A stretch of DNA of 38,422 nt, from assembly GCF_002811955.1 (NCBI RefSeq), contig NZ_NPEF01000005.1, positions 1-38,422 on the forward strand. Direction: 5' to 3'. Origin of the DNA: Leptospira ellisii (GTDB lineage Bacteria > Spirochaetota > Leptospiria > Leptospirales > Leptospiraceae). Numbering within the stretch: position 1 is the first letter of the stretch; every line of letters starts with the position of its first letter. Made by a program: the position numbers and the translations under genes. The notes beneath the pieces were generated by a model that saw only the letters and a list, made by a program, of their open reading frames with translations, did not search any database and had not been told where the DNA came from. Shown here piece after piece: positions 1-11,136 of the stretch.

Positions 1-138
1 CTGGACCCCGCGATCACCGACCTATTCTCTAATCACGGGGTTCTAAAGGGATTGAACGAAGAAAGTCTGAAAAATGAATATGATCTCGACGTTACCGGTG
101 TTCGTTTCGGTGCTGCTTATATTTTTCTGCGCTCCTAA
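1..138 (+). CDS. C-terminal end of a probable outer-membrane beta-barrel protein (partial)
   Basis: The first frame is open from the window edge to a TAA at 136-138 and encodes the last 45 residues of a protein whose start lies outside the window. The tail ends in the stretch GVRFGAAYIFLRS. Its alternating hydrophobic residues and near-terminal aromatic resemble the last strand (beta-signal) of Gram-negative outer-membrane barrels. Nothing else of the protein is visible, so the family cannot be named. The frame overlaps the start of the following lipoprotein gene by 65 bases. That overlap is unusually long and is the main reason for caution. The codon choice looks natural for this genome. Confidence 0.5.
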   Translation: MDPAITDLFSNHGVLKGLNEESLKNEYDLDVTGVRFGAAYIFLRS

Positions 139-547
139 ATCGGATTCGGACGGAGGAGACACTCTCTACGTCTTGGCGAATACCATTCAGCGCCAGGCTT
201 TTTGCGAATATCCCGGCGCGATCCGGGTAGAAAACGGCGGGGATTGTTTTCATCCCGTGGGCGAGAATATGATTTTCGACGGAAATACCGGCGTTTCCGT
301 TTCCGATTCCACGATCGCCGCCGGTACAGTTTTGAAATGCCTCACCGAAGACGGAGCGCCCGGGCTTTGGTACGACTACGATCCGGGCAAAGTGGATTCT
401 AAACTGCCTTTGTCGATCGTGAGTTCGGATTTTCTGAGTTACTTTCCCCTTCGTTTGGTCGAATATCCCGCCGGAAGGACGTTCGCGTGCGTTCCGGATT
501 CGGGAAGTTTGAAACGTGCGTTTCAAAAGATAGGGTCGGTTCCATGA
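74..547 (+). CDS. Putative lipoprotein, first of a tandem paralogous pair
   Basis: This encodes a 157-residue protein with an N-terminal hydrophobic segment ending in LLIFFCAP. That is a plausible spirochaetal lipobox with lipidated Cys-19, so the mature protein is probably surface- or periplasm-anchored. No enzymatic motif is visible. It has several cysteines and a C-terminal stretch EYPAGRTFACVP...IGSVP. The same pattern recurs in the next gene (GYPAGIKFVCMP...IESVP), as does a mid-protein pattern (ENMIFD...AGTVLKC against GNQIFD...AGTGLRC). The two are therefore diverged tandem duplicates. The start could be ATG 74 or ATG 80; both lie inside the end of the upstream barrel-like frame, and no later start would keep the signal peptide. 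Function unknown. Confidence 0.75.
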   Translation: MNMISTLPVFVSVLLIFFCAPKSDSDGGDTLYVLANTIQRQAFCEYPGAIRVENGGDCFHPVGENMIFDGNTGVSVSDSTIAAGTVLKCLTEDGAPGLWYDYDPGKVDSKLPLSIVSSDFLSYFPLRLVEYPAGRTFACVPDSGSLKRAFQKIGSVP

Positions 548-569
548 ATTTTATCAATTTCGTATATTC

Positions 570-575
570 TATAAT
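570..575 (+). promoter_or_regulatory. Candidate -10 element upstream of the second lipoprotein gene
   Basis: A perfect TATAAT lies 29 bases before the ATG at 605. The region 17 bases upstream is AT-rich but lacks a convincing TTGACA-like hexamer, so this is only a possible promoter. If it is real, the second paralog can be expressed separately from the first. Confidence 0.3.
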
Positions 576-604
576 GAATATGCGTATGAAATCGGAGATA
601 AAGG

Positions 605-1144
605 ATGAGGCATAGGATCGGCTTCATTCTTATTTTTTTGTTTTCGATTCTGATCGGCTGCGAGAACGGATCGTTCGGGGACGCGTATGAACGGTATCAG
701 AAACCGAATTTCGATCCCGAAGACGCGTTGGTTTATCTCGTTTCGCAGTCTGTTTTGAATTCCCAAATCACGCCTACTCCGTTTCGATGCTTCGGCGACG
801 GACGATTACAGTCTTCGTTTCAAACGTGTTATATTCCCGGATCCGGAAATCAAATTTTCGACGTCGGGGCAAACGCGCCGATCAACGCCGCAACCGTGAC
901 CGCAGGCACCGGTCTGCGTTGTAAGTGCGCGGATCGGGACGTCGTCGACGGTTCCTCTTGGTATGTCTATCGGGAAGATACGGTCGCGTTAGGCGGAATG
1001 CTTCCGGAAGCGAGCAGTGCGTATCTGACCCAGCCGTATCCGCAGACATTAACGGGCTATCCGGCCGGAATCAAGTTCGTGTGTATGCCTAGTTTTTGTA
1101 GAAAAACCAACCCGACGTATCAGATCATCGAATCCGTTCCGTGA
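605..1144 (+). CDS. Putative lipoprotein, second of a tandem paralogous pair
   Basis: This 179-residue protein has a signal peptide ending in ILIGCEN, giving a likely lipidated Cys-20. The start is supported by GGAG at 594-597, seven bases before the ATG. It shares with the preceding lipoprotein an IFD motif, an AGTGLRC/AGTVLKC motif, a YPAG-hydrophobic-C-(V/M)P motif and the terminal SVP. It carries extra cysteines (CKC, FC) that could form disulfides outside the cytoplasm. The gene ends three bases before the convergent methyltransferase gene. No known domain is recognised. It is probably a Leptospira-restricted lipoprotein family of unknown function. Confidence 0.8.
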   Translation: MRHRIGFILIFLFSILIGCENGSFGDAYERYQKPNFDPEDALVYLVSQSVLNSQITPTPFRCFGDGRLQSSFQTCYIPGSGNQIFDVGANAPINAATVTAGTGLRCKCADRDVVDGSSWYVYREDTVALGGMLPEASSAYLTQPYPQTLTGYPAGIKFVCMPSFCRKTNPTYQIIESVP

Positions 1145-1147
1145 TTC

Positions 1148-1816
1148 TCAGATCGATTCGTAAATCGCCTGATAAAAGGGTAACGTGTTGCGAAATCGAT
1201 CCGCTTCCAAAAGACGGAATCCTTCCGATCGAACAATGGAGATCGGGTCGCGATCCAAATGACAACCTTGTGCGAACCGTTTCCAAAACGGATTCAACGT
1301 TTTTTGGAGAATTCTACCAGCGGAACTCTCCGCCAACACGTGCTCCAACAAAAGCAATTTTCCTCCCTTTTTTAACCTGGATTTTGCGAAACGAATCGCG
1401 TATTCCGGATCCGGCACTGTGCACAGTACGAGCGTGAAGACGACCGCATCAACACTGTTAGGCGGAATCAGATTCTCCAGTTCCGGATCTCCTATTCCCA
1501 AAATTTCGGTCCTAATTTTCGGCGGAGGTTCTGCTCTTCGGGAAAGGTCCAGAGTCGTCATCCTTTCCCTTGCTTTTTGCATCATGGATCGGGAAGGTTC
1601 GATCGCGACGACATCGGCTTCGGAGGAATAGAGTGGAAAGTTGATCCCCGTTCCGCTTCCGATTTCCAGGATTCTTCCGCACAGGGGACGCAATAACCGT
1701 TGGCGTCTACGTAGAAGGACGGTCGTTTCGATACGATTCATAAAACGATCGTAAAACCGCGCGAACATCCTTTCATAAAAACTTTCCGAACGTAAGGAAT
1801 CTGCGGAAGAACACAT
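1148..1816 (-). CDS. Class I SAM-dependent methyltransferase
   Basis: This 222-residue protein carries a textbook glycine-rich SAM-binding motif (EIGSGTGINF). It is followed by an acidic strand end (VVAIEPS), a post-motif VDAVVFTLVLCTV and a later strand GGKLLLLEHV. That order is typical of the Methyltransf_11/25 superfamily. The leading FYERMFARFYDRFMNR segment resembles small METTL7 or phosphatidylethanolamine-methyltransferase-like enzymes, but the substrate cannot be read from sequence. The ATG at 1816 lacks an obvious ribosome-binding site, so an internal start is possible. The gene is convergent with the lipoprotein gene at 605 and lies downstream of the PilZ gene on the same strand. 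Confidence 0.85.
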   Translation of the reverse strand: MCSSADSLRSESFYERMFARFYDRFMNRIETTVLLRRRQRLLRPLCGRILEIGSGTGINFPLYSSEADVVAIEPSRSMMQKARERMTTLDLSRRAEPPPKIRTEILGIGDPELENLIPPNSVDAVVFTLVLCTVPDPEYAIRFAKSRLKKGGKLLLLEHVLAESSAGRILQKTLNPFWKRFAQGCHLDRDPISIVRSEGFRLLEADRFRNTLPFYQAIYESI

Positions 1817-1895
1817 AAATCAAGATCTTCGACGTTATAAAACGACGATCAATCTAAAAATAGAAAAAGGATTTCGATTTTGAAAAAAGGAAAAC

Positions 1896-2276
1896 TCAGT
1901 TGAGTTTCTTTTCTTTTTCGAAGAATTTTTTGTGGATCAATTCCTGGATTTCGTCCCTGTGTTCTTCGGCGATATTGACGAAGATACTGTTGGCCTTTTT
2001 TCCGGAAGAGCGGATGATCTCCGCTTCCAGAGTCATGTCTTTTCCGTTGATTCTCGTATGAAGGTGGATCCTGTCTCCCTCGAACACGGTCATTCTGGAA
2101 TCGATCGCGACGCCTCCGGTTCCGATGTCGAGAATCGTGACAGGATAACGTTCCTTTTTTCCTTGGATGGACATTTCCGCGTCCAGGGTGATCTTGACTC
2201 TTGCGTTTTTTCTCTTTTGAAGAGCGGGATCCCTATACTCAAAAGAATCGTCGAATAAGGACTTCGTGCCTGCCAT
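1896..2276 (-). CDS. PilZ-domain protein (putative c-di-GMP receptor)
   Basis: This 126-residue single-domain protein has both parts of a PilZ c-di-GMP site: an arginine-containing segment RKNAR (RxxxR) near residue 22, and DIGTGGVAI about 28 residues later, matching the (D/N)xSxxG turn with Thr in place of Ser. It probably binds c-di-GMP and acts as a cytoplasmic adaptor, but its target is unknown. It starts eight bases after the stop of the NRDE-family gene and is likely the last gene of a leftward operon. The C-terminus is lysine- and glutamate-rich. Confidence 0.88.
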   Translation of the reverse strand: MAGTKSLFDDSFEYRDPALQKRKNARVKITLDAEMSIQGKKERYPVTILDIGTGGVAIDSRMTVFEGDRIHLHTRINGKDMTLEAEIIRSSGKKANSIFVNIAEEHRDEIQELIHKKFFEKEKKLN

Positions 2277-2284
2277 TGTGTTAA

Positions 2285-3031
2285 CTATCCAAGTACCGAA
2301 AAATCCGTCAAAGTCAAATTGACTACGATCGGTTCCGGCGATTCACACGGTTGTCCTTCCTGGTAAGTCAACGTCAACAAATTCTCCGCGATCACTATTT
2401 CGGTTTTGGAAACCGTATGCGCGTCCCTTCGATGCATACAAGGCGAAAGGGCTCCCTTTTCGGGAAGGTGGGACGTTAAGAAACGTTTTGATAGATCCAA
2501 AAATCCGTTTCGATCCGTGAGATGCGGCGGTAAAAAACTCCCGCGGAAGACCGCTTCCCTGGAAAGCTGCGCCCTGGGTCCCTGCGTGAAGGAACTTCCG
2601 AGTATTAGATACGGGTCCCGATTCTCCGATACGGAATAGTCCTTTCCGTCCCAGACGAAAATCGTCGTTTTTTCGAGATCGATCCGGATCAATTTGAACG
2701 GATAAAAATCGGCGAGGGTTTCCGCTTCGAGAGCTTCCGGTCGGACTTCGTTTAACAAACAGGAGCGTACGAGAAGTCCTCGGCTCGTGGGGTTCCGCAG
2801 AAGTTTAAGCGCGGCTTCGTAGTAATTCAAAAGACAAAAGATCGTGCGGGAGGAATTGGCGCCGATCCATGTCCCTCCGTAATCCCCGTCCAAAGGAGCG
2901 ATCGCAAGCTCGGGAGAATTTCCGAAAACGGTCGGAGGTAAGGCGGGTTTTCGTTTTACGGATTCGTCTCGGTTGAATCCCAATCCGAAAAGTCCCTGTT
3001 CGAGATTCCTATGAATGATCGCGGTGCACAT
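2285..3031 (-). CDS. NRDE/TANGO2 family protein
   Basis: This 248-residue protein begins MCTAII and has the diagnostic tetrapeptide NRDE at residues 20-23, followed by a Gly/Thr-rich segment ([12 protein letters not shown]). That identifies the NRDE (DUF833, TANGO2) family. Members have an Ntn-hydrolase-like fold with a conserved Cys-2, present here. Eukaryotic relatives are linked to heme handling and lipid homeostasis, while the role in bacteria is unsettled. The length matches the family. It sits 12 bases after the OmpA/Ig-like gene and 8 bases before the PilZ gene, suggesting co-transcription, although no functional link between the three is evident. Confidence 0.9.
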   Translation of the reverse strand: MCTAIIHRNLEQGLFGLGFNRDESVKRKPALPPTVFGNSPELAIAPLDGDYGGTWIGANSSRTIFCLLNYYEAALKLLRNPTSRGLLVRSCLLNEVRPEALEAETLADFYPFKLIRIDLEKTTIFVWDGKDYSVSENRDPYLILGSSFTQGPRAQLSREAVFRGSFLPPHLTDRNGFLDLSKRFLTSHLPEKGALSPCMHRRDAHTVSKTEIVIAENLLTLTYQEGQPCESPEPIVVNLTLTDFSVLG

Positions 3032-3043
3032 GATTTCGGACCG

Positions 3044-4834
3044 TTACGGGGAAAGATAAAAATCGATCCGACGATTCTTTTCGGCTTCGTAATTTCCGGA
3101 ACCGGGAATGAGGGGAAGCGTTTCTCCGTATCCTCGAAACCGGATTCTTCCGTAAGGAACGTTCTTGGAAAAAAAATATTCGAACGCGGTCCTTGCCCTT
3201 TCTTCGGTGGTGACTTGATTCACTTCTTCGTCTCCCTGATGCGAGGAATGCGACTGCAGTTCGATTTTATATCCGGGGTAGGAATCCAAAACTCCGCGGA
3301 TCGCTCCGGCAAGACTCCACCAACGGGCTTCCACTTGGGATTCGGGGACGGAGATCCGCAGCGCGTGTTCCTCCTCCACAACCAAAATTCCGGTCTTAAA
3401 ACCGGCGCCTTGTCCGGACGCTTCTCGACCCAATTGATCCACGTATTTCCATTCGAAATAAAACTCGCTTAAGGATCCGACCTTAACTCCGGATTCGTCC
3501 CAACCTTCCCAAACGATCTCCTCCGGCGCCGATCCGGACCCGCTCCACGTTTTGATCCTGCGTTTGAGGGAAGTATAAGGAGGTATTTCGTATAACGTGA
3601 TTTCCCAAGACTGGAGCGGAATCCCGGAATGTTTTAAGGATACGGAAATAAGGTCGTTTTTGCCGTCGTTGTCCGGCGTGAATTCCTTGGGGGAAACGGA
3701 AAGATCCAGATCGAAGGATTCTTTCGAAACCTGAAACGAGGACGGAACGGATTGATGTTTTTCGTATCGACTATGCACCGTTAGGCGATAGTCGTACGTT
3801 CCGGCGGAAACGGATTCCCCCGTTTGATTTCTCAGATCCCATTTCCATTCGGAAGGGGGTTCCCCGGTGTCCCGATGACGATAGACGCTTTTTTCCTCGT
3901 TCCCCTTTTTCTGGAAAATCTCGATCTCATAGGAGTCGGATTTGATTTTCGGAGAAACGTAGGAACTGAAACGTACGGAATTTTTCACGCTTCCCGGAAG
4001 ATACGAATACAACTTGGAATCGGAATACGAATCGACTCCGTTGGATTCGTTTCGAATCGTGAGGTCTGAGAGTACTGTCGAGGATTCGTTTCTTCCTTTG
4101 TCGGTTCCCGTCAGACGATACGAATAGATTCCGCCGGGAAGTTGTTTATTGGAAAAGTCAGTTCCGTCCCAACTGAGAACGGAAGGAACGTCCCTATATC
4201 TCCATGTGTAGGACTTGACGATTTTTCCGGAGGAATCGAAAAATTCCCCCGTAAAAAAATCCGAAGCTTCCCCCGCGACTTTCTGCGATACGTTTATGCG
4301 GGAAGAGGAACGATCCCCCGTTAAAAATAAAACTCTCGTCTTCGCGTTGAGTTCCGAATTCGGCGGACGGGAATCGAGTACGACCGTTTTTTCCTCGGAG
4401 AGAAGATTTTCCCGATTTTCGGTAACCAATCGAAGTCTGTATTTGTATTCTCCGTCCGGAAGAAGAAATCCCTTGGAATCGTCTCCGAGCCAGAGAATCG
4501 TTTCCGGAATCGATATTTCCAACGGAACCTGTTTGGAATCGTCCTGCAAAAACGGAAGCAGAGAAAATCCCCTTTTTCTTCTGTGATCCGCACGGAAGGT
4601 TTTTACGATATCGTCCCCCGCGTTTTTGATCGTAAGTTCCCAATCGGACAAACGGGGAAGCGCCGACTTGGAGATCTTAAATTCGAGACGGTCGTTTTTT
4701 CCGTCCCAGTTCGGAGAAAAGGAATCCGTATTCGTCCTAAGAAAGGAATCCGCATTCAACGAACCGGAGAAGAATATGTAGAAAAGAAATACGAAAAAGA
4801 TTCCGTTCCGCATAAGTACATTCTCGATTAACAC
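3044..4834 (-). CDS. Exported protein with FlgD/Ig-like repeats and C-terminal OmpA domain
   Basis: This protein of about 596 residues has an N-terminal export signal ([16 protein letters not shown]). It carries repeated Ig-like segments of the kind found in FlgD-like proteins ([15 protein letters not shown] near the start, [15 protein letters not shown] in the middle, with repeated WDG and GxYxYRL motifs). At the C-terminus is an OmpA-like peptidoglycan-binding domain, seen as [30 protein letters not shown] and [10 protein letters not shown]. It probably tethers an extracytoplasmic scaffold to peptidoglycan. The start is uncertain: GTG 4834 has an AGGA upstream, while ATG 4813 gives a tidier signal peptide. 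It follows the Nudix gene by 44 bases on the same strand. Confidence 0.85.
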   Translation of the reverse strand: MLIENVLMRNGIFFVFLFYIFFSGSLNADSFLRTNTDSFSPNWDGKNDRLEFKISKSALPRLSDWELTIKNAGDDIVKTFRADHRRKRGFSLLPFLQDDSKQVPLEISIPETILWLGDDSKGFLLPDGEYKYRLRLVTENRENLLSEEKTVVLDSRPPNSELNAKTRVLFLTGDRSSSRINVSQKVAGEASDFFTGEFFDSSGKIVKSYTWRYRDVPSVLSWDGTDFSNKQLPGGIYSYRLTGTDKGRNESSTVLSDLTIRNESNGVDSYSDSKLYSYLPGSVKNSVRFSSYVSPKIKSDSYEIEIFQKKGNEEKSVYRHRDTGEPPSEWKWDLRNQTGESVSAGTYDYRLTVHSRYEKHQSVPSSFQVSKESFDLDLSVSPKEFTPDNDGKNDLISVSLKHSGIPLQSWEITLYEIPPYTSLKRRIKTWSGSGSAPEEIVWEGWDESGVKVGSLSEFYFEWKYVDQLGREASGQGAGFKTGILVVEEEHALRISVPESQVEARWWSLAGAIRGVLDSYPGYKIELQSHSSHQGDEEVNQVTTEERARTAFEYFFSKNVPYGRIRFRGYGETLPLIPGSGNYEAEKNRRIDFYLSP

Positions 4835-4878
4835 CTTTTTTTTCCTATGTTTTTTTAAAAAGGGAGTCCGATGTCGGT

Positions 4879-7358
<2,480 letters not shown>

Positions 7359-7504
7359 AATAAGGATGGATGAGTCCGAGAAAGGATCCGAGCAAACCTT
7401 TTTTGTCCCCGTGGGAATATTTCGAATTACGATTCCGCGATCGGGATCGGAAAAAGAATTGATGAACGGAACGGCCGGGGTGGAAAATCTGGAAGAGACC
7501 GAGA

Positions 7505-8380
7505 ATGCAAACCCGCAGTTTTGAACAGATCCGCTCCTCGCTCGACGATATCATCTTCGACATCCAATCCGGATGTACGAACTGCGAATGGTATATTCCC
7601 GTGGAAAAGATCATCTCCGCTCTCGGGATCCGCAAAGAGGACTATTATAGGATTTTTTACGGTCTGAGAAACGACGTACATTTTTCCTCCCGTGCGGCGG
7701 CAGGGTTTAACGAAACGCAAGCCGATTCGCTCATACAACTTCTTTCCAAAATACTGAAGATCGAGGGCATCGAGGACGAATTTGCAAAAAACGGAATATA
7801 CTTCGATGATAACTATCTTTCCGAACTTCAGCTTTCCCTAAAGGAGGATATCCGGAACCGCTTGGATAAACACGAGCTGGATCGGGAACTTCTTCTTCTG
7901 CTTTCTTCGGCGACTTTGGATTTCGACGACGCGTTCGATTCCTATTTCGACGATAAGTTCAGTTTCGAACGGATCGTGGAAAACGGCATTTCGGATTTTA
8001 TGGAAACGAAATCCATTTCGAACGATTACGGCGCAGACGTATTTTTAAAGAATCATATCTTTTCCGTACTCAACACCAAGCTGTTTCATCTCCGCGAAAT
8101 CACGAGGGAATACAGGGACCGGGCTTATTACGAATTGTTCGGAACCTTCCGCAAAAAGCCGAAAAAGAAAAAACACGTCTCCGTCTTTCAGGAGATGGAT
8201 CCGGAAACGCAGAGGCATTTGGACGTTCTCGGTTTCGACGGTCCCTGCACCTTGGAGGAGTTGAAAAAACGTTTTAAGGAATTGATCAAAAAATACCATC
8301 CCGACGTAAACAAAGACGGTCTGGAAATGACGCAACGGATCATCGCATCTTACAATTATCTAATATTAAGGATGCGTTGA
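7505..8380 (+). CDS. J-domain (DnaJ-like) protein with long unique N-terminus
   Basis: This 291-residue protein has a C-terminal J domain from about residue 238, including the HPD tripeptide at 265-267 ([11 protein letters not shown]). It therefore probably stimulates the ATPase of an Hsp70/DnaK. The J domain sits at the extreme C-terminus and ends shortly after helix III, with no Gly/Phe or zinc-finger region, so it is a class C type co-chaperone. The first 235 residues are helical and acidic, with a lysine-rich linker (KKPKKKK) before the J domain, and match nothing I recognise. The gene ends directly against the TTG start of the CBS gene, suggesting a coupled pair. Confidence 0.87.
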   Translation: MQTRSFEQIRSSLDDIIFDIQSGCTNCEWYIPVEKIISALGIRKEDYYRIFYGLRNDVHFSSRAAAGFNETQADSLIQLLSKILKIEGIEDEFAKNGIYFDDNYLSELQLSLKEDIRNRLDKHELDRELLLLLSSATLDFDDAFDSYFDDKFSFERIVENGISDFMETKSISNDYGADVFLKNHIFSVLNTKLFHLREITREYRDRAYYELFGTFRKKPKKKKHVSVFQEMDPETQRHLDVLGFDGPCTLEELKKRFKELIKKYHPDVNKDGLEMTQRIIASYNYLILRMR

Positions 8381-9028
8381 TTGTTTTTCTGGGTTTCCAG
8401 GGGAATTTCGGAGCCGTATGTTCCGCCGGTCCGTCCGGAAATCGTCCCTCCCCTGCATTCAGTGCCGTCTTCCGCTTCCCCGAAAAGGACGGACGTAAAA
8501 GAGGAAAAAACCCCGTCAGAACGGGGTTCGTCTTCGCGCCGTTATTCGGAAGTCGACTTTCTTTATAAGTACAACTCTTCGTTGGGAAACGCCCGCTCCA
8601 AAACCGGAGAATCCCTGTCCGCGCTGACCGCGAAGGACCTTTCCACGTCTCCCGTTCTTACTTTTTTCGAGTCGGATCCGGTCGGAAGGGCGGAGGAGAT
8701 TTTTTTTAAAAAGAGATTCCGTCACGTTCCCGTGGTGAACGACAAATCCGTGTTATGCGGAATTCTTTCCGACCGGGACTGGATGTTCTGGAAGTTGACC
8801 GAAACCCCGCAGGATTCTCCGGCGAAAAGGATAGGCGACGTCATGAAAACCAGGGTTTTGTCCGTACATTCGAACGCGGGCATCGGAGAAATCGCGAAGG
8901 TGCTGTTCGAAGAAAGAATCGGTTGTCTGCCCGTGGTCAACGAGGAACGCCGTGTGATCGGAATCGTCACCCGAAGCGACGTGTTGCGCGGTATTTTGAA
9001 AGTGAACGAAAGGGAGTTTTCGGCATAG
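8381..9028 (+). CDS. Protein with paired CBS domains
   Basis: The C-terminal ~140 residues of this 215-residue protein form a tandem CBS pair (Bateman module). The first ends in FRHVPVVNDKSVLCGILSDRD and the second in GCLPVVNEERRVIGIVTRSDV. Such modules usually bind adenosine nucleotides or related ligands and regulate a partner. The first ~70 residues are Ser/Pro/Arg-rich and probably disordered. Translation appears to begin at TTG 8381, directly after the TGA of the J-domain gene, with AAGGA upstream. A start inside the disordered region cannot be excluded. A perfect hairpin lies within this N-terminal coding stretch. Confidence 0.85.
   Translation: MFFWVSRGISEPYVPPVRPEIVPPLHSVPSSASPKRTDVKEEKTPSERGSSSRRYSEVDFLYKYNSSLGNARSKTGESLSALTAKDLSTSPVLTFFESDPVGRAEEIFFKKRFRHVPVVNDKSVLCGILSDRDWMFWKLTETPQDSPAKRIGDVMKTRVLSVHSNAGIGEIAKVLFEERIGCLPVVNEERRVIGIVTRSDVLRGILKVNEREFSA
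8505..8528 (-). terminator. Intrinsic-terminator-shaped hairpin (minus orientation) inside the CBS gene
   Basis: AACCCCGT at 8509-8516 and ACGGGGTT at 8521-8528 form a perfect 8-bp stem with a four-base loop. Read on the minus strand, the stem is followed by an uninterrupted run of T (from the A tract at 8505-8510). This is the classic shape of a rho-independent terminator. There is no minus-strand gene ending here, so if functional it would stop antisense transcription coming from the right. It lies in the disordered N-terminal coding region of the CBS protein. Confidence 0.5.
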
Positions 9029-9045
9029 AGCCGAAGCGTTTTTTT
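9019..9045 (+). terminator. Probable intrinsic terminator after the CBS gene
   Basis: TTCGGC at 9019-9024 pairs with GCCGAA at 9030-9035 around a five-base loop that contains the TAG stop codon. Three bases later comes a run of seven T. This would end the J-domain/CBS transcript and separate it from the acetyltransferase gene. Confidence 0.5.
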
Positions 9046-9100
9046 AACCGCTTTTTCTAAACGCGGATTCGACTATAAGTTTCGTAAGGAGAGGTTGCCG

Positions 9101-9721
9101 TTGAAACCGAAAATTCAAATTCGACCCGCAAACCCCGGGGACGTCGCTGCGTGCGTTCCGTTGATCCATTCTTCCGGACCGGCCGCCTGGGATTTCGTAT
9201 TTACGCAGGGGAAAAAAAGTCCATTCGATTTTTTGAATACATCCTTCGTTAAACGGGGAAATACGATCTCGTATCGGAATCATTTCGTCGCGGAGATCGA
9301 AGGCGAGGTGGTCGGAACCGTCATGAGTTACCGTCAACCTTCCTTTCTGCTTTTGAACGGAGGAACCGCGTTGAGGATCGTCTCCGTATACGGAATTTCG
9401 GCTCCGCGGGTGATGGCGCGAGGTTTGATCACCGAGGCGATGATCAAACCCCCGAAGTCGGGACGTTTGTATCTGGGGCATATCGCGGTTTCGGAAAAAC
9501 GAAGAGGAAAGGGAATCGGAAAGGAGTTGATCCGATTTATGAAAGACCGATTTCCGCGATACTCCGTTTTATCCTTGGACGTTTCGCAAAAGAACGATCC
9601 GGCGATCGCCTTATACAAAGGTCTCGGATTCGGGATCGTCGAGGAACGGCATTTTGCGGGTCCGGAGGGAGTAGTGCCGGATCATTATTATATGGAAGTC
9701 TCCTCCGATTCGTTACGGTAA
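9101..9721 (+). CDS. GNAT family N-acetyltransferase
   Basis: This protein of about 206 residues has the GNAT acetyl-CoA-binding signature LYLGHIAVSEKRRGKGIGK (R-x-x-G-x-G/A). A preceding strand reads AEIEGEVVGTVMSY, and the typical late motif DPAIALYKGLGFGIV follows. Acceptor unknown; it could be a small molecule or a protein N-terminus. The strong Shine-Dalgarno AAGGAGAGG at 9086-9094 abuts an upstream in-frame TTG at 9095. It sits at correct spacing (six bases) for TTG 9101, so 9101 is the preferred start. The next gene follows four bases after the stop. Confidence 0.88.
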   Translation: MKPKIQIRPANPGDVAACVPLIHSSGPAAWDFVFTQGKKSPFDFLNTSFVKRGNTISYRNHFVAEIEGEVVGTVMSYRQPSFLLLNGGTALRIVSVYGISAPRVMARGLITEAMIKPPKSGRLYLGHIAVSEKRRGKGIGKELIRFMKDRFPRYSVLSLDVSQKNDPAIALYKGLGFGIVEERHFAGPEGVVPDHYYMEVSSDSLR

Positions 9722-9725
9722 AATC

Positions 9726-10208
9726 ATGCAAGAAAAAACGCCTTCGCAAAGCGCCGCCGAAACAAGACATATCGTGATGCCCGATCACGCCAATCATTAC
9801 GGAACCCTCTTCGGAGGAACGTTGATGAGTTGGATCGATATGATCGCGGTGATGGTGGCGCAAAGACATTGCGGCAAGGAGGCCGTGACCGCGAGCGTGG
9901 ACCGTTTGAATTTCATCGCCCCGATCGAGATAGGCGATCATGTGGTGCTTAGGGCGAGCGTGAATTATACCGGAAAAACCTCCCTGGAAGTGGGGGTTCA
10001 GGTTTCCAAGGAAAATCCGTATGAAGGAACCGTCGTCCGAGCGACGACCGCCTATTTAACGTTTGTCGCGTTAGACGAAACTAAGCGACCTTCTCTTGTT
10101 CCTCAGGTTAGACCCGAAACTGAGGCGGAGATCAGAAGGTATAAAAACGCGGTCCTTCGTCAGGAATCGAACCGGGATCTTCTCCGCAAAATCCGGGAGT
10201 CGAAGTGA
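9726..10208 (+). CDS. Acyl-CoA thioesterase (hotdog fold, YciA/BFIT-like)
   Basis: This 160-residue protein shows the hallmark acyl-CoA hydrolase pattern HANHYGTLFGGTLMSWID. It is followed by VTASVDRLNFIAPIEIGD and a closing strand TVVRATTAYLTFVALD. These identify a single hotdog domain of the YciA/cytosolic thioesterase group. It should cleave acyl-CoA to free acid and CoA; chain-length preference cannot be read. A hydrophilic C-terminal tail (about 30 residues) follows the domain. It lies between the GNAT and AraC genes and overlaps the latter by four bases (GTGA), so the three are likely co-transcribed. Confidence 0.92.
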   Translation: MQEKTPSQSAAETRHIVMPDHANHYGTLFGGTLMSWIDMIAVMVAQRHCGKEAVTASVDRLNFIAPIEIGDHVVLRASVNYTGKTSLEVGVQVSKENPYEGTVVRATTAYLTFVALDETKRPSLVPQVRPETEAEIRRYKNAVLRQESNRDLLRKIRESK

Positions 10209-11035
10209 AACCCAGTTTCGCAAAACCGAATCCGCTTCTTTCGGACCTCGTTTCCTGTTATTGGGGTTGGGAGTTCTCCGCCGTTTCGAGCGAAGATGAG
10301 ATTCGATTTCCGAACGTGTTTCCTTCCGTGGAGAACGAGATCCACATCCCTTATGCGGATCCGATACGAATCGGTTTCGGTTCGGACGAGAAATGGGTCC
10401 TTTCCCGGGGGCATATCGTGGGCAATCACCTTTCTCCGTTCCGTATAGCCCCCGTCGGGAACGTCGGATTTTTTAACGTGCGTTTGGCGCCGGGGGCTTT
10501 TTACGCTCTGTTCGGAATTCCAGCTGAGGCGGCGGATTCGCCCGTGACGGAGCTCGAACTTCCAGATAATCAAGAATATTATGATTTTCTAAATAGAATC
10601 CGCGGCGCGGAAAGTTTCGAAAAAAGGGTCGCCGTATCCGATTCGTATCTGCTCGATTTGAGGAGAAGGCGGAATTCCGCGGACCCGTTGATAAACGAGG
10701 CGTTAAGAAGGATCGTCTCTAAAAAAGGAAGGATCAGAATCTCCGAACTTCACGGTAGTCTGGGAATCGGAAAAAAGAATCTAGAACGGAAATTCAGGCT
10801 TCACGTGGGATATAATCCCAAGGAATTCGCGCGTTTGGTACGGTTTCAAAACGCCGCTTGGATGAACGCGGAGACGCGGAGTTTGTCCGATCTTTCCCTG
10901 GAGGCAGGGTTTTACGATCAGCCTCATTTTACCCGGGAATTTTCGGCGCTCTCCGGATATTCTCCCGCAGTTTGGTATGAAAAAAGGGATTCCATCCTGT
11001 CCCTTTTTTACAATACAAGACCCGCTTCCTTTTAG
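10205..11035 (+). CDS. AraC-family transcriptional regulator (DUF6597-type N-terminus)
   Basis: This 276-residue protein has a C-terminal AraC helix-turn-helix pair from about residue 175. The segments ISELHGSLGIGKKNLERKFR and LSDLSLEAGFYDQPHFTREF fit the two recognition helices, followed by the typical GYSPAVW. The N-terminal region, starting LSDLVSCYWGWE, resembles the ligand-domain type found in many AraC regulators that begin near a conserved YW. Translation likely starts at GTG 10205, overlapping the thioesterase stop by four bases. The regulator may control its own operon (acetyltransferase and thioesterase), but no operator was identified. Confidence 0.9.
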   Translation: MKPSFAKPNPLLSDLVSCYWGWEFSAVSSEDEIRFPNVFPSVENEIHIPYADPIRIGFGSDEKWVLSRGHIVGNHLSPFRIAPVGNVGFFNVRLAPGAFYALFGIPAEAADSPVTELELPDNQEYYDFLNRIRGAESFEKRVAVSDSYLLDLRRRRNSADPLINEALRRIVSKKGRIRISELHGSLGIGKKNLERKFRLHVGYNPKEFARLVRFQNAAWMNAETRSLSDLSLEAGFYDQPHFTREFSALSGYSPAVWYEKRDSILSLFYNTRPASF

Positions 11036-11136
11036 TAGAATGAAAAGATCGCGCGAAACGATGTCGGTTTAATACAAAACGTTCCGGAAATTCTGCGGAG
11101 CGCGGCGAATCGACGAGCGCGGAGGAGTCGTTTGAA

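Noticed and set aside
9034..9053. Alternative hairpin AAGCG/CGCTT after the CBS gene
   Set aside because: Only five base pairs with a T-rich loop. The overlapping TTCGGC/GCCGAA stem followed by seven T is the better terminator.
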